A stretch of DNA of 64,000 nt from Pontibacillus salicampi (GTDB lineage: Bacteria > Bacillota > Bacilli > Bacillales > BH030062), in the NCBI RefSeq assembly GCF_042434395.1, contig NZ_JBHLTP010000012.1, forward strand, positions 124,001-188,000, read 5' to 3'. Numbering within the stretch: the first letter of the stretch is position 1; each line of letters starts with the position of its first letter. A program made the translations under genes and the position numbers. Shown here piece by piece: positions 17,184 to 26,176 of the stretch. The notes under the pieces were generated by a model. That model was not told where the DNA came from and ran no database searches. It saw only the letters and a program-made list of their open reading frames with translations.

Positions 17184-18241
17184 TACTGCACCACCCCGTT
17201 TTCCACCGTGGTCTGTGCTTGTAAATAGTGAACGATATCTTTATAGGATAAAGACCCCACCAACTGATTATCCTTCACTACTGGCAATACTTCGGCTTCC
17301 TGTTGCTCAAAGAACGGAGTGGCTTTACGGAGATGCATACTGTTTGGAATCATAGGCAATGTTACCCGCTGTCCATTATGGATTGCCCCTTTATAGGATC
17401 CATCTTCTCCTTCGAGAAGAAAGGTGCCTTCTGAGCTTAGGAGAATTTCGTCCTTTTCCTGGCGGATATGGGAACGAGTTTGGTCTATCATCACATCGAC
17501 TGCAGTTTGCCAAGGTGACTGGCGCTCGCCGACAAAGCTTTTGACGAAGCCGTTCTTTGGATGGAGTATTAGTTCTTGCGGGGTGGATAATTGAACAATC
17601 TCTCCATCCTTCATTAAACACACCCGATCTCCTAATGCCAATGCTTCGTCTATATCATGCGTAACAAATACAATCGTCTTCTTTATTTCCTTTTGCAGCT
17701 TCTGTATGTCTTCTTGCAGCTGTTCTCTGCTAATGGGATCCAAAGCGCTGAAAGGCTCGTCCATTAGAATAATGTCAGGATCAGCGGCCAGTGCACGAAT
17801 AACCCCGACTCGCTGCTGTTGTCCACCGGAAAGCTCGCTAGGCTTACGCTTTCGATATGTATCAGGATCTAACCCAACCATTTCCATTAATTCTGTGATA
17901 CGCTTATGCAATGCTTCCTTTTTCCAGTTTTTCATCTCTGGAACTACAGCAATATTCTCTTCGATGGTCATATGTGGAAATAAGGCAATCTGCTGCAGGA
18001 CATAGCCAATATTCCAACGAAGCTCGGATAATTTATAATCGCTTATATCCTTATGGTTAATAAGAATGTGGCCTGAGCTTGGTTCAATTAACCGATTAAT
18101 CATTTTTAATGACGTGGTCTTCCCACAGCCACTTGGTCCAATTAATGCAAGTAATTCCCCCTCTTGTACAGTAAGGCTAAAATCCTTAACTGCTTTTGTA
18201 CCATCAGGGTACACTTTACTTACATCCTTAAATTCAATCAT
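17183..18241 (-). CDS. ABC importer ATP-binding protein with CBS domain (OpuCA/EgtV class)
   Basis: 352 aa. Walker A GPSGCGKTTSLK, Q-loop region GYVLQQIALFPHMT, signature LSGGQQQRVGVIRAL and Walker B DIILMDEPFSALD are complete. The C-terminal ~100 residues include one CBS motif (ATPFFEQQEAEVLPVVKDNQLVGSLSYKDIV); CBS domains in OpuA-type ATPases sense ionic strength. It is the first gene of a probable three-gene unit with the permease-SBP fusion and yneT. Start ATG 18241 follows AGGGGGAAAAGT. Confidence 0.87.
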   Translation of the reverse strand: MIEFKDVSKVYPDGTKAVKDFSLTVQEGELLALIGPSGCGKTTSLKMINRLIEPSSGHILINHKDISDYKLSELRWNIGYVLQQIALFPHMTIEENIAVVPEMKNWKKEALHKRITELMEMVGLDPDTYRKRKPSELSGGQQQRVGVIRALAADPDIILMDEPFSALDPISREQLQEDIQKLQKEIKKTIVFVTHDIDEALALGDRVCLMKDGEIVQLSTPQELILHPKNGFVKSFVGERQSPWQTAVDVMIDQTRSHIRQEKDEILLSSEGTFLLEGEDGSYKGAIHNGQRVTLPMIPNSMHLRKATPFFEQQEAEVLPVVKDNQLVGSLSYKDIVHYLQAQTTVENGVVQ

Positions 18242-18368
18242 ACTTTTCCCCCTATGTTCCCATTCTTTCCTTACTTTATTATCATCATGTCTTGTCCTTC
18301 ATCTTAAACGAATATAGCTAGAAATGCATGTAACCTGCCCGGTTCAATCGGTTATGTCCGATAGAGAA

Positions 18369-20075
18369 TTATTCTTCCTTGGATAAGGAGGATTTCAGTA
18401 CTTCCCAAGAAGGCTCATTGGCAAAATGCATACTCCAGGATGCTACGCCAGCTAAGTCATAGGTATGAACTATTTGGGCTCTTTTTTGCAAAGAGGTTTC
18501 ATTCTCAAGCCACATCCTATACGTTATATTCTGGTCAGAAACCTCATATTCCATGTATTCCTGCTCTGCTTGTTCATCATAAGTAGGTGTAATGTTACGC
18601 TCCTCCATCCACGCTTTTGCTTCTTCCATGGTAAGAGCCTTTGAAGAAGTAGAGGCGGTACCCTGGTCATCCGTCTCTGTCTTCCAAAGTCTAGTGTATA
18701 ATGGAATACCTAGAATAAGCTGTTCATTCGGGACCTCTTCCAATACTCGTTCCAGATTTGATCTTACCCACGGTAAACTGCTGACACTTCCAGGCTCTGA
18801 GGACCCTTTCCAATGTTCATCGTAGGCCATTACCATAATAAAATCAGCTGATTCTGCAAGCGCTTTTCTATTATAAAATTTAGACCATTGCCCACTGGAG
18901 GAAATAAAAGTTACATCAACAGAGATGACAAGACCTTGCTCGTGGGCCCTTGGTGTTAATTCCCTGATAAATTGGGTGAACAGCTCTCCATCCTCTTCAA
19001 AAACGTTCTCAAAATCGACATTTATTCCATCCAATTGATAGGTGTTGGCGAATGTTAACAATTGCTCTATGATGGTTTTGCGATTTTCATAGGTTGATAG
19101 AGCCTGTTTTGTTAACGGTGCATCAAATGCATTAGAGAACAACGCCCAAACGTTGTACCCCTTTTCATGAGCCGCTCTCACATATCCCTTAGAAGCATTA
19201 CTTTCTATACTTCCCTTTCCCGTTTGTAGTGTAAACCACTTCGGAGACAGGACTTCCACCCCAGGTAATGCTGGTAGTTGCTCTTTGTTCGATAAAGAGG
19301 GATTTACAGAATCCCACGTAACATGTACAGGAAAAGCAACCTCCGGAGAAAAGGAGGAGGCTTGCTGTTCCGGAGCTGCTTGCACAATAGAAGTGTTGCC
19401 TTTAGCAATCGTACCCTTCTTTACATATCCAGCTGTTCCGTCGTTCGCACGAACATAATAAAACCCTCTTTTCTCCTTTTCAATCACTACTTGATGACTC
19501 TCGTTCATTTCTTTCACATAAGGAGAAGCAACGGAAGGCTTTGCACGCAGTCTGACACCATCTGATTTCTTGACAGCTCCGTATTGCAGCTTCTGCTCAT
19601 CAGAAAGCACTTGGACCGCTTCTGTTTCCTTTGTGTATTGGACAGCGATTGGGTACACTCTCTCCAGCAAGGATGCTGCTATATATTGCTCCCCTTGACG
19701 CTCGGTAGCTGCGTCATACTTCAATGTAACTGGTTCCCCATTTTGTTGCACCTCGTTACGATGAATAGGAAGCTGGTAGACATGTGTGTCTGTCGTTATA
19801 ATAACGGAGGAGGAGGATTCATCGTATCTAATCGTTTCATCTATATGCGACGTAAGAAACGAGAGAGGAAGATAAGCTTGTCCATCTTGGTAAAGACCTT
19901 GCTCCTTTTGCTTACCTTCTTGATAAATAATCGTGTTTGCTTGTGTAAAGTACGTTTCTTCCTGATCAGAAGGAAAATAATAAGTTATCCATACCATTAT
20001 AGAGGAAATAATGAACAGGAAAGCGAGCAATATCGGTAGGATGGTTCTTTTCTTTAACATAGTTTGTATTCTCAT
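18369..20075 (-). CDS. Glycosyl hydrolase family 18 protein with SH3 domain, membrane-anchored or secreted
   Basis: 568 aa. An N-terminal membrane segment (residues 12-32, ILPILLAFLFIISSIMVWIT) acts as anchor or uncleaved signal. Residues ~45-150 resemble a copper-amine-oxidase N-like stalk (YLPLSFLTSHIDETIRYDE), residues ~165-220 an SH3 domain (VRLRAKPSVASPYVKEM, FYYVRANDGTAGYVKKG). The rest is a GH18 barrel with the catalytic motif DGINVDFENV, whose Glu is the acid/base; the Asn variant is typical of spore-type GH18 such as YaaH. It probably acts on peptidoglycan or cortex-like polymer during sporulation or cell-wall turnover; the substrate is not known. Transcribed divergently from plsY. 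Confidence 0.82.
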   Translation of the reverse strand: MRIQTMLKKRTILPILLAFLFIISSIMVWITYYFPSDQEETYFTQANTIIYQEGKQKEQGLYQDGQAYLPLSFLTSHIDETIRYDESSSSVIITTDTHVYQLPIHRNEVQQNGEPVTLKYDAATERQGEQYIAASLLERVYPIAVQYTKETEAVQVLSDEQKLQYGAVKKSDGVRLRAKPSVASPYVKEMNESHQVVIEKEKRGFYYVRANDGTAGYVKKGTIAKGNTSIVQAAPEQQASSFSPEVAFPVHVTWDSVNPSLSNKEQLPALPGVEVLSPKWFTLQTGKGSIESNASKGYVRAAHEKGYNVWALFSNAFDAPLTKQALSTYENRKTIIEQLLTFANTYQLDGINVDFENVFEEDGELFTQFIRELTPRAHEQGLVISVDVTFISSSGQWSKFYNRKALAESADFIMVMAYDEHWKGSSEPGSVSSLPWVRSNLERVLEEVPNEQLILGIPLYTRLWKTETDDQGTASTSSKALTMEEAKAWMEERNITPTYDEQAEQEYMEYEVSDQNITYRMWLENETSLQKRAQIVHTYDLAGVASWSMHFANEPSWEVLKSSLSKEE

Positions 20076-20154
20076 ATTAATTATTCCTCTCGAACGTTGT
20101 ATTTCTCTCTAAGCAGGATAGTCCTTTTAATAAAAACAATAAATATGTTCTGTG

Positions 20155-20183
20155 TTGACATGCTTTCTGATAAAATATAGAGA
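20155..20183 (+). promoter_or_regulatory. Candidate sigma-A promoter for plsY
   Basis: -35 TTGACA at 20155-20160; the -10 is either TATAGA (20176-20181, 15-nt spacer) or TAGAGA (20178-20183, 17-nt spacer). About 105 nt upstream of the plsY start. Confidence 0.5.
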
Positions 20184-20286
20184 ACAGATAGACCATAGTC
20201 GGTACAGAACCCATTAAACGAAGGACTAATTTTCTATCATTGTATTACACCAAGTGACATGTTTTTGTATAAAGGAGTTTTTTGCT

Positions 20287-20868
20287 ATGGATTATTTATT
20301 ATTCGGTGTTATTGCCTATTTGATTGGCTCTATTCCATTCGGCTTAATTGTAGGGAAATGGTGGTACCAAACCGATATTCGTGAACACGGGAGCGGCAAT
20401 CTCGGAGGAACTAACACGTTTCGTGTATTAGGGGTGAAGGCCGGGCTCACAGTAACTATTGCTGATATTTTGAAAGGAACGCTAGCAGCTAGAATTCCAT
20501 GGGTTTTGGATAGCGAAGCCAATTTATTAATTGTAGGAATCTTTGCTGTTATAGGTCATATGTATCCCATTTTTGCGCGCTTTAAAGGTGGAAAAGCAGT
20601 GGCAACTTCAGCAGGCGTCATCTTAGCTGTAGAACCTATCCTGTTCATCGTAATGCTTCTAACGTTCTTTCTCACCCTATATATAACTAAATATGTATCT
20701 TTATCATCCATGCTTACTGGAATGGTAACCATCATTGTCTCGATTCTATTACAGCATATTGCAATAACGATTGTTTTAACTATTTTAACATTGTTTGTCA
20801 TCTATCGTCATCGCACAAACATTAAGCGTATTCTTAACAAGACAGAACCAAAGATAACGTGGATGTAG
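20287..20868 (+). CDS. plsY: Acyl-phosphate glycerol-3-phosphate acyltransferase
   Basis: 193 aa integral membrane enzyme that acylates glycerol-3-phosphate with acyl-phosphate, the first step of phospholipid synthesis. The family motifs are all present: GSIPFGLIVGKW, REHGSGNLGGTNTFRVLG (phosphate loop), GHMYPIFARFKGGKAVATSAGV and the cytoplasmic tail YRHRTNIKRI. The start is ATG 20287 because AAAGGAG lies 8 nt upstream; an ATG 33 nt earlier has no Shine-Dalgarno. B. subtilis yneS/plsY sits next to parE in the same way, but here a transporter and GH18 gene are inserted between them. Confidence 0.95.
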   Translation: MDYLLFGVIAYLIGSIPFGLIVGKWWYQTDIREHGSGNLGGTNTFRVLGVKAGLTVTIADILKGTLAARIPWVLDSEANLLIVGIFAVIGHMYPIFARFKGGKAVATSAGVILAVEPILFIVMLLTFFLTLYITKYVSLSSMLTGMVTIIVSILLQHIAITIVLTILTLFVIYRHRTNIKRILNKTEPKITWM

Positions 20869-20877
20869 TAAGAAATA

Positions 20878-20923
20878 CTAAAAGAACCCTCGCTTGTCCA
20901 ACAACTAGCGAGGGTTCTTTTAG
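20878..20923. terminator. Bidirectional terminator between plsY and the 62-aa gene
   Basis: Perfect 17-bp stem (CTAAAAGAACCCTCGCT and its complement) with a 12-nt loop; A-rich on one side and T-rich on the other, so it can stop transcription from both convergent genes. Confidence 0.92.
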
Positions 20924-20933
20924 ATACTTATGC

Positions 20934-21122
20934 CTAATATCCATAGTCAAAATCAATGTCATGACTTGTGTAGTAATACACATCAAAATGCTCCGTTTTA
21001 TTTTGTACAAACGAACACTTAAAACCACCGGCTATCTTCCACATTGCATACGTTTTACTGTCTACTTGCTCGACTAACAATAACTCCTCATGTTCATTAT
21101 GCAGTAAGGCAGTACCTCTCAT
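20934..21122 (-). CDS. Uncharacterised 62-aa protein
   Basis: Short cytoplasmic-type protein with a Tyr/Asp-rich C terminus (HFDVYYYTSHDIDFDYGY). I recognise no family. It is supported as a gene by GGGAGG eight nt before the ATG and by the terminator directly after its stop. It is convergent with plsY and divergent from folE2. No signal peptide or membrane segment is seen. Confidence 0.6.
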   Translation of the reverse strand: MRGTALLHNEHEELLLVEQVDSKTYAMWKIAGGFKCSFVQNKTEHFDVYYYTSHDIDFDYGY

Positions 21123-21299
21123 ATGGTTGACCTCCCAAATGGACAGGATTTGAACTAGTATATGCAGGAGAAAGGAGAGATAGGAGTCAATTTGTGTAAT
21201 AATCGAAACTTATCTCTTTGGAACACGACTTACTATCAGGTATAATGGAAATCAATCGACCTAATAATAGGAACATAGCACATTCTGTAAGTATAAAAA

Positions 21300-21329
21300 T
21301 TGAATAAATAAACTCCAATCCTTTATACT
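21300..21329 (+). promoter_or_regulatory. Candidate sigma-A promoter of folE2-yidD
   Basis: -35 TTGAAT (21300-21305), 18-nt spacer, -10 TATACT (21324-21329), 40 nt before the folE2 start. No Zur-type palindrome (TCGTAAT.ATTACGA) is visible around it, although folE2 is Zur-controlled in B. subtilis. Confidence 0.5.
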
Positions 21330-21369
21330 TTGAATAGTTCCAGTTAGTAGTATGAAAGGAGTCATCGTT

Positions 21370-22296
21370 ATGAATCAGACCGATCTTAACACGAAAAAGC
21401 AGCTACCTTCTAAAGAAGAACGACATAAATTATTTGGTTCTGTCGATCCAGGACCAAGAACTAAACCAGTAGAAAAAGATAAAATGCCAGATTTACAAAA
21501 TTCAAGGGAAGATTTCCTCTTTGATTTAGATGCGGTGGGGATTACGAATGTGAAGCACCCTATCCGAATTCACAGCTCCAAAAAGCCGGAAATCCAAACA
21601 ACAGTCGGTACGTTCCGCTTCTCGTCAAGCATTAGTAAAGGAAGTAAAGGTACCAACATGAGCCGCTTCACAGAACAACTTGAAAAGTATCACAACGAAG
21701 GATTCGCGATTGATTTATTTACGTTAAAGAAATTTACGAAAGAATTAGCTGACCGCCTGGAACAAAAGGACGCCTTTATTGAAGTATCGTACCCTTGGTT
21801 CTTTGAACGGAAAGGCCCATTCTCAGACCTCGCCGGCATGAACCATGCTGATGCTTCCATGAAAGTACACTACCATCAGGATACAGGCTACGACATAGAA
21901 GTCAGCCTGAACGGTACAATCACGACCCTTTGTCCTTGCTCTAAGGAAATTAGTGAATATTCAGCTCATAACCAGCGTGGCCAGGTTTCCATGTCAGTGA
22001 CACTAACGGATGATTTTGACGAAAACAGCATAGATTGGAAATCAGCCCTCTTAGAAGCTGCTGAATCTAATGCTAGCGCCCGCATTCACCCAGTGCTAAA
22101 AAGACCGGATGAAAAAGCTGTAACGGAACAAGCTTACGAAAACCCTCGCTTTGTGGAGGACATCGTACGTTTAGTATCAGCAGACTTATATGAGCTGTCC
22201 TATGTAGAGAAGTTCTATGTTTCCTGCCGTAACGAGGAATCTATTCATTTGCATGATGCTATCGCTGAGATCACCTATGATAAGACAAGTGAGTGA
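21370..22296 (+). CDS. folE2: GTP cyclohydrolase FolE2
   Basis: 308 aa. Makes dihydroneopterin triphosphate from GTP for folate synthesis; the FolE2 (type IB) enzyme tolerates low zinc. Family features: LFGSVDPGPRTKPVEKDKMPDLQNS near the N terminus, the metal/catalytic Cys in TLCPCSKEISEYSAHNQRG, and CRNEESIHLHDA at the C terminus. Start ATG 21370 follows AAAGGAG; an in-frame ATG 18 nt upstream overlaps that site. yidD begins 6 nt after its stop, so both share a transcript. Confidence 0.93.
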   Translation: MNQTDLNTKKQLPSKEERHKLFGSVDPGPRTKPVEKDKMPDLQNSREDFLFDLDAVGITNVKHPIRIHSSKKPEIQTTVGTFRFSSSISKGSKGTNMSRFTEQLEKYHNEGFAIDLFTLKKFTKELADRLEQKDAFIEVSYPWFFERKGPFSDLAGMNHADASMKVHYHQDTGYDIEVSLNGTITTLCPCSKEISEYSAHNQRGQVSMSVTLTDDFDENSIDWKSALLEAAESNASARIHPVLKRPDEKAVTEQAYENPRFVEDIVRLVSADLYELSYVEKFYVSCRNEESIHLHDAIAEITYDKTSE

Positions 22297-22302
22297 TGTA
22301 GG

Positions 22303-22530
22303 ATGAAACGCTTTTTCCTTGCTATTATTCGCTTTTATCAAAAGGGAATATCACCTATGACGCCTCCATCCTGCCGCTTCTATCCCACCTGTTCCCAATA
22401 TGGAATGGAGGCTATAGAACGGCATGGAGCCACTAAAGGGGCTTGGTTGACCATTAAACGAATATCAAAATGCCATCCACTTCACCCCGGCGGGTTTGAC
22501 CCTGTTCCGGAAAAAAAGGAAAAGGCATAA
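22303..22530 (+). CDS. yidD: Membrane protein insertion efficiency factor YidD
   Basis: 75 aa. Carries the family signature PPSCRFYPTCSQYGMEAI and the C-terminal KCHPLHPGGFDPVP. YidD proteins assist YidC/Oxa1-dependent membrane insertion and sit at the inner leaflet. Usually found near rnpA-yidC or alone; here it is the second gene after folE2, an uncommon pairing. The Shine-Dalgarno is weak (GTAGG), consistent with coupling to folE2 translation. Confidence 0.92.
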   Translation: MKRFFLAIIRFYQKGISPMTPPSCRFYPTCSQYGMEAIERHGATKGAWLTIKRISKCHPLHPGGFDPVPEKKEKA

Positions 22531-22532
22531 AT

Positions 22533-22570
22533 AATCCCCCTCTGCCTATAGTACCAGAGGGGGATTTCTA
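22533..22570. terminator. Terminator after yidD
   Basis: 12-bp stem (AATCCCCCTCTG / CAGAGGGGGATT), 10-nt loop, followed by TTTCTATTG. It lies between convergent yidD and the ABC-2 exporter genes. Confidence 0.85.
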
Positions 22571-22621
22571 TTGTTTTGATACCAAAATACTGCGAAGGAT
22601 TTGGCACAACGCCGGCAGCAT

Positions 22622-23788
22622 TTACATAGTAATTCTTTTTCCAAACAGCTTGACCCCTACAGAAAACCAAACAATGATCATTCCAATTAGCCATAGCAAC
22701 GAGTCACTGGCTGCCCCTAACCCTTGATCATACAGCACAACGGTTTTCAACCCGTTCATAGCATGAAAAATAGGAACAATATTTGCCATAGAAACAAGCA
22801 GTTCGTTTTGGACAATTTCGATCGGCCAATAAGCTCCGCCAAGCATCGCAAAGCTGACAGCAACAATCGGTGTTATGGCACTTAATTGCTGCATATTGCG
22901 AGATAGGCAAAGCAGCACCATCCCAACAGCCATTGTGGCAAGAACATATAACGCTAGCATAATTGCCACAGCACCCAATCGTTCTCCCCACTCTATTTGG
23001 AATACATACTTCCCGACTAATACAAGGACAAGAAGCTGACTATAGCCAATAAGGAAGCTATAGACAATATTAGCACTATATATTTTCCAAGTAGATACTG
23101 GGGAGATAACTAATCGATTCAATATTTTTTTCTGTTCATCCTCTATCATTTCTCCCAAAGTAAAAATGATGGTGTACATAGTAAAGAATAGTGTAAAGCC
23201 AACTAATGCTTGAAACGTTGCATCATATATAACAGCTTCCTCCTGGCCAAAAGCTGCTTTATTAACATATACCGGGGTCTGTTGTGCTAATGTGGTCTCT
23301 ACATTGCTTCGGATGACAGATTCATTCATTCCCAAATCCTCAGGTAAAGCCTGGACTATATCAGTAGTCATTGCTGCTTCTAAATGGAGCTTTCTTGCCG
23401 CATCCTGCACACTTTGCTCCACGAGCTGAACCTCCTGGGAGTCTGTTAAGCGATAGATGGTAAACGATACTGCTTGCCCGTTTTCCACTTGTTCCAGTGC
23501 CCCCGCGTTTAGTTCTATTCCTGCTCCATACGCTCCGCTAATCAAGCCTTCTTCAAGCTCCGGCGCGCTCACTTCTTCTACTTCGAACCAATCCGGTTGT
23601 TCAAGCAAGGTTAGAAAACGTTCGGTTGCAGCACTTTTTTCCTCCACCACAACCGGTAATGTGGAGGGGGAGCCTGTGCCGGATAAGGAAAAGAAAAAAG
23701 TGAAAGCGATAGGCAGAATGAGCATAATGACAAACAGCCACTTATGTTTTCTAAACCCCTTCCATCTTGCCCATAGTAACGCTCTCAT
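22622..23788 (-). CDS. ABC-2 type exporter permease (second membrane subunit)
   Basis: 388 aa. One membrane segment near the N terminus, a large extracytoplasmic loop (residues ~40-190), then five membrane segments and an ABC-2 motif region (MIEDEQKKILNRLVISPVSTWKIYSANIVYSFLIGY). The start is ATG 23788, behind AAAGGAGG, and shares one base with the TAA of the preceding permease gene. It forms a three-gene exporter with the ATPase at 25128-26069; drug or peptide export is possible but the substrate is unknown. Confidence 0.83.
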   Translation of the reverse strand: MRALLWARWKGFRKHKWLFVIMLILPIAFTFFFSLSGTGSPSTLPVVVEEKSAATERFLTLLEQPDWFEVEEVSAPELEEGLISGAYGAGIELNAGALEQVENGQAVSFTIYRLTDSQEVQLVEQSVQDAARKLHLEAAMTTDIVQALPEDLGMNESVIRSNVETTLAQQTPVYVNKAAFGQEEAVIYDATFQALVGFTLFFTMYTIIFTLGEMIEDEQKKILNRLVISPVSTWKIYSANIVYSFLIGYSQLLVLVLVGKYVFQIEWGERLGAVAIMLALYVLATMAVGMVLLCLSRNMQQLSAITPIVAVSFAMLGGAYWPIEIVQNELLVSMANIVPIFHAMNGLKTVVLYDQGLGAASDSLLWLIGMIIVWFSVGVKLFGKRITM

Positions 23789-25116
23789 TAGAATACCTCC
23801 TTTTTCTGCCATAAAAGGAGAAACGCTAAGGAGATAAATATGATTCCATTCATACCAATAGCAAGAAAAGAGGCAGACATTTCAGCAAGAGGCATTCCTT
23901 GCATAACATGAAGGAATGCTTGGAGAGATGCGCCATTGAGAATAGAGTTTCCAATGAGCTGTATGCTTTCAGGCAAGGAAGCTGTTTTAATAAAACTTCC
24001 CCCAAGCATAGCTAAAAAGGGAATAAGAACATTTTGAAAAAGATTATTGATATCGAACCCTTCTGAGGAAACCATCGTCATCGCAGAGAGAAATACAGCT
24101 AAGCAAGCAACGCTAACCGAGACTATCAGCATAACAAGCAACAAAGCCGTCACATCTCCAAAACCAATTTGGAAAATGACCTTTGCTAGTACAAATAAAC
24201 TAATAAATTGCAGAAACGTTAATAATAAAGCTCCTGTAAATTTTCCAAGGAGAACATGCCACACACTGCTTTTCGATGCTCTGATTCTATCATATGTCTT
24301 ATTCCTTATTTCATCTTTCGTGTACAAGCTAACAAAGCTAGCGAGATAAAGCATAAACATAACCGCCATCCCTGCAGTATAATACTGTAATCCAGATATT
24401 GCGGTTAATCCATTTATACTCGCTTTTTCGATTTTAATTTCCGCCTGTTGATTATCCGTAAACTTAGCCTCCTCCATCATATTCCGTATAGACATACCAA
24501 TTTCTTCTCCGAGATTTCCTTGCTCGGTCATGAAAGAGAGCAGCATGTCCTTCTTTAGGATAGAAGTGGATAACTGAGTAGAAAAGGTAGTAACCAGACT
24601 GCTTACAATTTCGTTCTTCCATGCTTGATCTGGATGCTGAATTAGAGTAATAGGCACATCCATAGTCTCAGGCAATATCATACCCTCTAGAACGTCTTGA
24701 TTGAAAGTAGGAGGAAACGAGATAATACTAGCAATTTCATCTTCCTTCATTTGTGCATTCGCTTCTTCTAACGAAACAATCTCATAGTCTATTAGATCTT
24801 TCAGTGAATCGTTTTCCAATACCTGCTCTGTAAAGAGGGTTACAAAATCAAGCTCGGCTGATTCGGAAAGAGCGCTATCTGCACCACCTTGACCGGCAAG
24901 AAACTGTTGAACAGCAGGCTCCTTGAAGGAGGCTGGTTCAGCGTTATGTACCACTGCTACACGAATGGTATCTATTTCACTAGTACTACTCATCAATTGA
25001 CCAACAGTAAAGCCAAGCAAAATAGTTAATAATGCTGGCATTAATAAGATTATCAGCAGTGCTTTCTTATCTTTCAGCATTCGTTTGATATCTTTCCATG
25101 CATGGGTCCAAATCAT
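23788..25116 (-). CDS. ABC-2 type exporter permease (first membrane subunit, NatB/YhaP-like)
   Basis: 442 aa with the same plan as its neighbour: one N-terminal segment (KALLIILLMPALLTILLGFTVG), an extracytoplasmic domain up to ~residue 235, then a block of membrane segments after KDEIRNKTYDRIRASKSSVWHVLLGKF. The two permeases probably act as a heterodimer. ATG 25116 lies behind AGGGGGGG and the ATPase gene ends 11 nt upstream. Confidence 0.82.
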   Translation of the reverse strand: MIWTHAWKDIKRMLKDKKALLIILLMPALLTILLGFTVGQLMSSTSEIDTIRVAVVHNAEPASFKEPAVQQFLAGQGGADSALSESAELDFVTLFTEQVLENDSLKDLIDYEIVSLEEANAQMKEDEIASIISFPPTFNQDVLEGMILPETMDVPITLIQHPDQAWKNEIVSSLVTTFSTQLSTSILKKDMLLSFMTEQGNLGEEIGMSIRNMMEEAKFTDNQQAEIKIEKASINGLTAISGLQYYTAGMAVMFMLYLASFVSLYTKDEIRNKTYDRIRASKSSVWHVLLGKFTGALLLTFLQFISLFVLAKVIFQIGFGDVTALLLVMLIVSVSVACLAVFLSAMTMVSSEGFDINNLFQNVLIPFLAMLGGSFIKTASLPESIQLIGNSILNGASLQAFLHVMQGMPLAEMSASFLAIGMNGIIFISLAFLLLWQKKEVF

Positions 25117-25127
25117 TGCTACCCCCC

Positions 25128-26069
25128 CTATTCATCTCTAAGTTTTCTGCCAGTTAAATATAGAAAAACATCCTCAAGCCTTGGTGTAGTTACTTCTACG
25201 TTGCGAATCCGCATACCTAATTCCTTTGCGATAGTAAATATCTCAGGAAGAACATCCGCCTGTTTATGTATGCCAATTTGAAGAATACCATTATGTAATT
25301 CGGTATAAGAAACATCAGGCAGCTCTGTAATCCTCGCTTGAAACTCTTCATGCATGGGAGCTGCTTCCATGGAAATTATATCCTGATGCTCCATCATATC
25401 GGTTAATTCTTCTCTTGTACCTAAGGCAATAACGTCTCCGTGATCCATAATGGCGATACGGTCGCAAAGAAACTCAACCTCTTCCATGTAGTGACTTGTA
25501 TATAATATCGTCATCCCTTCAGTATTTAGGTCTTTTACCATTTCCAATATATAATTTCTAGATTGAGGGTCTATCCCAACAGTTGGCTCGTCTAGCATTA
25601 GCACATCTGGCTTATGTAACAATGCACAGGCTATATTTAAGCGACGTTTCATACCACCTGAAAAGCGCTCGACTTTTTCGGATGCCCTATCTAGAAGACC
25701 AACCTTATACAAAACAGAATCAATTCTCTCTTGTCTCTCTTTCTTTGGAACCTTATACAGCTTTGCAAAAAATTGTGCATTTTCTTTGGCAGTAAATTCA
25801 GGATAGATAGCTAGTTCCTGAGGAACATAGCCAAGAGAAGCACGAAGTGTACGAGAATCATGAAGGGTGGATGCGCCTTTGTATCGTATATCACCTGAGG
25901 TAGGCTTTAACAAGGTGGCAATCATGGAGATTGTGGTGGACTTCCCTGCTCCATTGGGTCCAAGCAATCCAAATATCTCTCCTTTCTGTATCGTTACGTT
26001 AATGGATTTTACCGCTTCGTGCTGGGAGAATTTCTTCTGAAGTGATGATAATTCTATTAGCATCATCAT
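25128..26069 (-). CDS. ABC exporter ATP-binding protein
   Basis: 313 aa. Walker A GLLGPNGAGKSTTISMI, signature VERFSGGMKRRLNIACAL and Walker B VLMLDEPTVGIDPQSRN are intact, followed by the H-loop YTSHYMEEVEFLCDRIAIMDHG. This drug/NodI-type ATPase heads an operon with the two ABC-2 permeases. The start has three consecutive Met codons; the first is used here, behind GGAAGGTAGGA. Confidence 0.87.
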   Translation of the reverse strand: MMMLIELSSLQKKFSQHEAVKSINVTIQKGEIFGLLGPNGAGKSTTISMIATLLKPTSGDIRYKGASTLHDSRTLRASLGYVPQELAIYPEFTAKENAQFFAKLYKVPKKERQERIDSVLYKVGLLDRASEKVERFSGGMKRRLNIACALLHKPDVLMLDEPTVGIDPQSRNYILEMVKDLNTEGMTILYTSHYMEEVEFLCDRIAIMDHGDVIALGTREELTDMMEHQDIISMEAAPMHEEFQARITELPDVSYTELHNGILQIGIHKQADVLPEIFTIAKELGMRIRNVEVTTPRLEDVFLYLTGRKLRDE

Positions 26070-26176
26070 TCCTACCTTCCTGTTTTTAGATTGTCTAAAG
26101 CCTTACCATTTGAAACTATCTCATCCATGTACTACCATTAATATGAAGAACAATTGATTTTACTAGGGGTGAAAGC

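Noticed and set aside
16357..17355. 332-codon plus-strand open frame opposite the ABC permease gene
   Set aside because: Its protein has no recognisable domain, it has no ribosome-binding site, and the opposite strand codes for a clear permease-binding protein fusion; it is an antisense shadow.
21130..21369. Zur box upstream of folE2
   Set aside because: Looked for TCGTAAT.ATTACGA-type symmetry because folE2 is often Zur-regulated; none found.
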